Origin: Bog-159 sp035499555 | Lineage (GTDB): Bacteria; Acidobacteriota; Terriglobia; Bryobacterales; Bryobacteraceae | Assembly (NCBI GenBank): GCA_035499555.1 | Contig: DATJYO010000062.1 | Span: forward strand, 62,001-126,000 | DNA length: 64,000 nucleotides | Direction of reading: 5' to 3' | Part shown: positions 60,419 through 64,000 of the stretch, in pieces | Numbering within the stretch: position 1 is the first letter of the stretch | Layout of the letters: every line of letters begins with the position of its first letter | Program-made: the position numbers and the translations under genes | The notes under the pieces: model-generated | The model's database searches: none | Told to the model about the DNA's origin: nothing | The model's input: the letters and a program-made list of their open reading frames with translations, nothing else

Positions 60419-61608
60419 TTCAGCAGGACCCTGATCCAATCGCCCTTGGGCCATTCGGCGCGATCCGCATCCACGACCATGAACGCGTTGGCGCGCGTCA
60501 ACGCCGGCACGTCGCTCGATCCGCGCCAGGCCAGCGGCGTTACTTCGCTGCCGCCTGCCGTCAACCGCGCGGGCAGGAATCGCGTCAGCCCCGGCTTGTG
60601 ACGGAACGGCTGCGTCAGCCGGGCGGAGGGCATGAGCAGGGCGACGTCCTGCTGGCCGCCCAGCAGTTCCAGCGCGGCGCGCGCGAAGATCTCGAAGGTC
60701 ACCATCGTCGATGACGGATTGCCGGGCAATCCGAAAAAGAACTTGCCGCACGCGCGCCCGAACACCAGCGGCTGGCCCGGCTGAATCAGGACGCGGTCGA
60801 AGTAGAACTCGGCGCCCAGATCCGCCAGCACGGTCTCCACCAGGTCGTATTTGCCCGCCGACACGCCGCCGGAAAGCAACAGCAGATCGGCCGCCAGCCC
60901 CCGCTCGATCAATTCGCGCGTGTGGGCCCGCTCGTCGCGCGCCACCGGCAGAATCTCCGGCACACCGCCCGCGCGCGCGACCTGCGCGGCCAGCGAATAC
61001 ACGTTCGAATTGCGGATTTGAAAATCGCGCGGCGTCTCCCCGACCGGCACGATCTCGTCGCCGGTGGCGATCAGCGCCACCCGCGGCTGAACGTACACGG
61101 GCACGCGCTCCCAGCCGACGGAAGCCAGCAGGGCGACGTCCGTGAAATCCAGGCGCTTGCCCGGATGGAGCAGGGTTTCGCCGGCGCGCGCTTCGCACCC
61201 TTGCGGATTGATGAATTGCCCGGCTTCGGCGCTCTGCCCGGCGGTCACGCGCGCGCCTTCGCGGCGCACGTACTCGACCATCACGACGGCATCCGCGCCG
61301 CGCGGCACCGGCGCGCCGGTCATGATCTCGACCGCCTGGCCGGGCCCCACCTCGCCGCCGAAACGATCGCCGGCCCGTACTTCTCCGATCACCTGCAGGG
61401 CGCCCGGCAGATCGGAGGCCCTGACCGCATACCCGTCGCGGACCGATCGCGACAGCGCCGGATAATCGCGGTCCGCGGCCACCGCCTCTGCCAGCACGCG
61501 CCCCGCCGCCGCCGCGATGGGGACGCGCTCGATACCTGGAACTGTGTGCGGCGCGCGCACGGTCTCCACCACGCATTGGCGCGCTTGCTCGAAGGTGAAT
61601 GCGGGCAC
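60415..61608 (-). CDS. moeA: molybdopterin molybdenumtransferase
   Basis: 397 residues from GTG 61608. Family motifs are LSRSVRDGYAVRASDLPGAL, IMTGAPVPRGADAVVMVEY, ALIATGDEIVPVGETPRDFQ, LSGGVSAGKYDLVETVL and FGLPGNPSSTMVTFE. It inserts molybdate into adenylated molybdopterin. It is the first gene of a two-gene minus-strand operon with moaC, and diverges from the Ldh_2 gene across 27 bases. The molybdoenzyme it serves is not in the window. Confidence 0.96.
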   Translation of the reverse strand: MPAFTFEQARQCVVETVRAPHTVPGIERVPIAAAAGRVLAEAVAADRDYPALSRSVRDGYAVRASDLPGALQVIGEVRAGDRFGGEVGPGQAVEIMTGAPVPRGADAVVMVEYVRREGARVTAGQSAEAGQFINPQGCEARAGETLLHPGKRLDFTDVALLASVGWERVPVYVQPRVALIATGDEIVPVGETPRDFQIRNSNVYSLAAQVARAGGVPEILPVARDERAHTRELIERGLAADLLLLSGGVSAGKYDLVETVLADLGAEFYFDRVLIQPGQPLVFGRACGKFFFGLPGNPSSTMVTFEIFARAALELLGGQQDVALLMPSARLTQPFRHKPGLTRFLPARLTAGGSEVTPLAWRGSSDVPALTRANAFMVVDADRAEWPKGDWIRVLLK

Positions 61609-61635
61609 ATGCCTATTTTATGCTGGTTCTTAACC

Positions 61636-62712
61636 ATGCCTGTCATCCCGGCTGCCGATCTCCTGGCCTGGTCGGCCACCGTACTCCAAGCCGCCGCATA
61701 TCCCGGACCGGCCGCCCACCTGATCGCCGAATCGCTGGTGGCTGCCAACCTGCGAGGTGTGGACTCGCACGGCGTGCAACTGTTGCCTTACTACGTCGAG
61801 CAGGTCGAGCGCGGCGATCTGGACCCGAACGCCGCAGGACGGGTGGTCTCCGCATCCGGCGGCTGCATGACCTACGATGGCGGCAACGGTCCGGGCCAGT
61901 GTGTGGCGGACGCCTGCGCCACACATGCCGTGGACCTGGCCCGCCGGCACGGCCTGGGGCTGGTCACCGTGCGCAACGCCAACCACTTCGGCGCCGCGGC
62001 TTTCTGGGCGCAGAGGATTTCCGGCGCGGGCATGATCGGCGTGGTGATGTGCAATGCCTCGCCGATCGTGGCGCCCTGGCAGGCGAAAGAGCCGCGGCTG
62101 GGGACCAATCCCATCTGCATGTCGGTGCCAGGACCATGGCTGCTCGACATGGCCACCACCACGGTGGCCAACAATCGCATCTTCAAAGCGCTGGCCAACG
62201 GAGAGGACACCATCCCGGCCGGGTGGGCCATGGATTCGAACGGCGTGCCCACCCGGAGCACGGAAGCCGCCGTGCGCGGCCTGCCCATGCCGCTGGGCGG
62301 CTACAAAGGCAGCGGCCTGGCCCTGCTGGTCGAAATCCTGTGCGCGGCCCTGAGCGGCGGCGCCATGAGCACCGAGGTGGGCGGCCTGCGGATCCACGGC
62401 AAGCCCACCCGCGTCAGCCACGTGTTCCTCGCCATCGACATCGCCCGGTTCATGCCGGTGGAGGAATTCACCCGCCGCATCGAACATCTGGTGGCCACGG
62501 TGAAGTCGGCCGCGCCGGCCGCCGGCTACGACGAAGTGCTGGTGGCGGGCGATCCGGAATGGCGCGCCGAAGCTCTCCGCCGGCGGGAGGGCATCCCGCT
62601 AGGCGCCGGCACCTGCGAAGCGCTGGCGGGCACCGCGCAGCGTCTCGGCGTGAGGCCGCTTCCTGTGAAAGCTGATACACTTACTGATCCCTACAAAGGA
62701 GGCTTCCAATGA
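61636..62712 (+). CDS. malate/L-lactate/ureidoglycolate dehydrogenase family oxidoreductase (Ldh_2)
   Basis: 358 residues from ATG 61636. The Ldh_2 family shows LVAANLRGVDSHGVQLLPYY (conserved DSHG), NANHFGAAAFWAQRISGAG, GTNPICMSVPGPWLLDMATT and LPMPLGGYKGSGLALLVEIL. NAD(P) is the cofactor, and substrates in the family include malate, lactate, sulpholactate and ureidoglycolate. The stop overlaps the ATG of the secreted Cys-rich protein, an unusual partner. Confidence 0.9.
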   Translation: MPVIPAADLLAWSATVLQAAAYPGPAAHLIAESLVAANLRGVDSHGVQLLPYYVEQVERGDLDPNAAGRVVSASGGCMTYDGGNGPGQCVADACATHAVDLARRHGLGLVTVRNANHFGAAAFWAQRISGAGMIGVVMCNASPIVAPWQAKEPRLGTNPICMSVPGPWLLDMATTTVANNRIFKALANGEDTIPAGWAMDSNGVPTRSTEAAVRGLPMPLGGYKGSGLALLVEILCAALSGGAMSTEVGGLRIHGKPTRVSHVFLAIDIARFMPVEEFTRRIEHLVATVKSAAPAAGYDEVLVAGDPEWRAEALRRREGIPLGAGTCEALAGTAQRLGVRPLPVKADTLTDPYKGGFQ

Positions 62713-63275
62713 AACGTTTATTCCTGATCTCCGCCGGCGCTGCATTATTGATATGCGCGGCGTACCCGGCGCGGGCGGCCCAACCGGACACCAGCAGTCC
62801 GGCCGCGTATTGCCAAAGCACGGGAGGCACGGTGGTCGAACGCGCGCCGGTGTACGGCACCAACGGCCCTTCGTCCACCTGGCTGTGGCTCTCCGGGGCG
62901 AGGAATTTCTGTGCATACAAGTCCGCGAAGGACGGCTCCACCATCCACATTCCGGTGGACACCCTGTACACTACCAAGCCGACCCTGGCGGTGCTGGCGT
63001 ATTACGCCAAGCTGCCGGTCCCGAGCTGTTCCGGAAACCCGGCGTCCTGCTATTGCTCGTACCTGGGCGGCTCGGACCTGTTTGGCGGCATCAACGCAGC
63101 CGGCGGCGGATGGGTGGGCCAGGACTATCCGTTCAACGTACTGGAAGCCTGCATTTTTCCGGACATGTCATCCATCGATTCGTGGGGATTGACGTACTAC
63201 GCCAACGGTATTGTCCGCGGCATCGACCTGACGACCGTGCTGCGCTACGCGCCGCCGCCTTCCGCCACACACTGA
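62709..63275 (+). CDS. Cys-rich exported hypothetical protein
   Basis: 188 residues; the ATG overlaps the upstream TGA (ATGA) and AAAGGAGG lies seven bases before it. Signal peptide MKRLFLISAGAALLICAAYP ends ARAA. Six cysteines occur in the mature protein (AAYCQSTGG, NFCAYKSAK, SCSGNPASCYCSYLGG, EACIFPDM), consistent with disulphides. No family is recognised. It is coupled to an oxidoreductase but is itself exported, so the link may be fortuitous. Confidence 0.75.
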   Translation: MKRLFLISAGAALLICAAYPARAAQPDTSSPAAYCQSTGGTVVERAPVYGTNGPSSTWLWLSGARNFCAYKSAKDGSTIHIPVDTLYTTKPTLAVLAYYAKLPVPSCSGNPASCYCSYLGGSDLFGGINAAGGGWVGQDYPFNVLEACIFPDMSSIDSWGLTYYANGIVRGIDLTTVLRYAPPPSATH

Positions 63276-63287
63276 TTCCGGGAGAGT

Positions 63288-64000
63288 TCAACTGCTCCAC
63301 TTGAGCAGGCTGGTGCACGGCCGCGTGAGGGGGTCGTCGCAATGGTTCGGGCTGATGCGTAGCGCGTAACCCACGCGGCCGGTGCGCTCGGGCACGATCT
63401 CCTTCTCGAAGATCGCCACCGATCCGTTCTGGCCGGTAGGCGGTAGCACCATGACTTCGGTATCCTCCAATCCGCCGTCGGTGCCCACGCGTCCCATCAC
63501 CACTTCCACCCGCACCTCGCGCGGCTGCAACCCGGCCAGATCGATGGCCGCGCGCACCGACACGGGATGCTCGCTGAGGATGGGTCCCGGCGGCGGCGGA
63601 CCGGTTTCCACGAATTGTACGCGGTCCCAAACTTCGCGCACTTTCTGGTTCCAGGCAGCCTCGATCCGCGCCTGCGCATAATTGTCGGCGCTCAGGCGCA
63701 AAGCCTCGGTGTGCGCCGGATCGTAGAATTCGCGGGCATACTCCGCCACCATGCGCCGCGAATCGAACTGCGGCGTCACTCCCATCAGCGACTGCTTGAC
63801 GCGCTTCAGCCAGTCGCGCGGGATCTGGTCGCGCCGCTCGTAGAACAGCGGCACGATCTCGTTTTCCAGCAGATAATAGATCTCGCTCGAATGCAGGCCG
63901 TCCTGCTCGTCGGAATAGCGTTCGCGGTCGCCGATGGCCCAGCCGCCGGAAACCTCGTAGCCTTCGTCGAACCAGCCGTCCAGAATGCTGAGACTGAGCA
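63288..64000 (-). CDS. glgP: alpha-glucan phosphorylase (partial, C-terminal part)
   Basis: The frame runs off the right edge, so only the last about 237 codons are visible. The exit of the catalytic barrel is recognisable: LSILDGWFDEGYEVSGGWAI, SEIYYLLENEIVPLFYER and MVAEYAREFYDPA, typical of the short bacterial-type alpha-glucan phosphorylase (TIGR02094-like). The C-terminal 120 residues form a beta domain (EVMVLPPTGQNGSVAIFEK). It releases glucose-1-phosphate from glycogen or maltodextrin. The gene converges with the secreted-protein gene. Confidence 0.88.
   Translation of the reverse strand, partial: LSLSILDGWFDEGYEVSGGWAIGDRERYSDEQDGLHSSEIYYLLENEIVPLFYERRDQIPRDWLKRVKQSLMGVTPQFDSRRMVAEYAREFYDPAHTEALRLSADNYAQARIEAAWNQKVREVWDRVQFVETGPPPPGPILSEHPVSVRAAIDLAGLQPREVRVEVVMGRVGTDGGLEDTEVMVLPPTGQNGSVAIFEKEIVPERTGRVGYALRISPNHCDDPLTRPCTSLLKWSS

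Noticed and set aside
1..64000. CRISPR array, prophage, insertion sequence or integrase
   Set aside because: No regularly spaced repeats, transposase, terminase or recombinase motifs were seen on either strand.

Overview
This is a GC-rich chromosomal window with no phage, plasmid, rRNA or CRISPR sequence. It most likely comes from an acidobacterium of the Bryobacterales / Candidatus Solibacter type. The inference rests on protein types: a MacB-like duplicated orphan permease, the secreted 'GHWEGDT' family next to a DUF6152 protein, a tandem array of DUF6644-like membrane proteins, IPT/PPC-type secreted proteins, a GloVer-repeat relic, and many secreted glycoside hydrolases. No rRNA is present to confirm it.

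Layout. 1-6.4 kb: the 3' end of a large secreted protein, a signal-peptide protein, an IPT+PPC protein, then a cupin and a TIM-barrel sugar epimerase that are translationally coupled. 6.4-9.1 kb (minus strand): a coupled lipoprotein / FtsX permease / ATPase operon of LolDE-MacB type. 9.2-11.7 kb: tRNA-Ala(GGC) followed by a decayed stretch with a partial copy of its anticodon arm, HEAT and methyltransferase remnants, and an intact cupin and VOC gene. 11.7-17 kb: a GAF-GAF-ANTAR regulator, a pirin / tartrate-dehydrogenase-like / epoxide-hydrolase-like operon, secG and tRNA-Leu(GAG). 17-20 kb: an NHL-propeller protein and a neprosin-type secreted peptidase. 20.4-29.1 kb: two GH51 arabinofuranosidases, a VOC-SpoIIE phosphatase fusion, an acyl-CoA ligase and a clan-A glycosidase. 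29.1-36.4 kb (minus): a TreS-maltokinase fusion, a small secreted protein, the duplicated permease and a truncated GloVer protein.

36.4-40.5 kb is a small accessory patch of apparently lower GC. It holds an uncharacterised singleton, a nucleotidyltransferase-like/XRE pair behind a palindromic promoter, and a HEPN-like pair; these look like toxin-antitoxin or defence modules. 40.5-47.2 kb: a TAT-exported propeller protein divergent from an iron alcohol dehydrogenase, a decayed RND pump fragment, a TonB-family protein, a UroD-like protein and a DHA2-type MFS exporter.

47.4-51.6 kb is the most distinctive locus. Four consecutive paralogous four-helix membrane proteins share an intramembrane histidine and are followed by two paralogous secreted proteins flanking a DUF6152 protein. 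I regard this as the best candidate for an undescribed multi-gene system.

51.6-64 kb: a signal peptide peptidase SppA, a Cys-rich exported protein coupled to a mutarotase, a GH29 fucosidase, purA, a zinc-ribbon/transglutaminase-like pair behind a possibly structured leader, moaC-moeA, an Ldh_2 oxidoreductase coupled to a Cys-rich secreted protein, and the 3' end of an alpha-glucan phosphorylase. A GC-rich non-coding repeat occurs at 47.2 and 54.0 kb. Overall the region reads as that of a soil heterotroph degrading plant polysaccharide, with trehalose/glycogen metabolism and molybdenum-cofactor synthesis.
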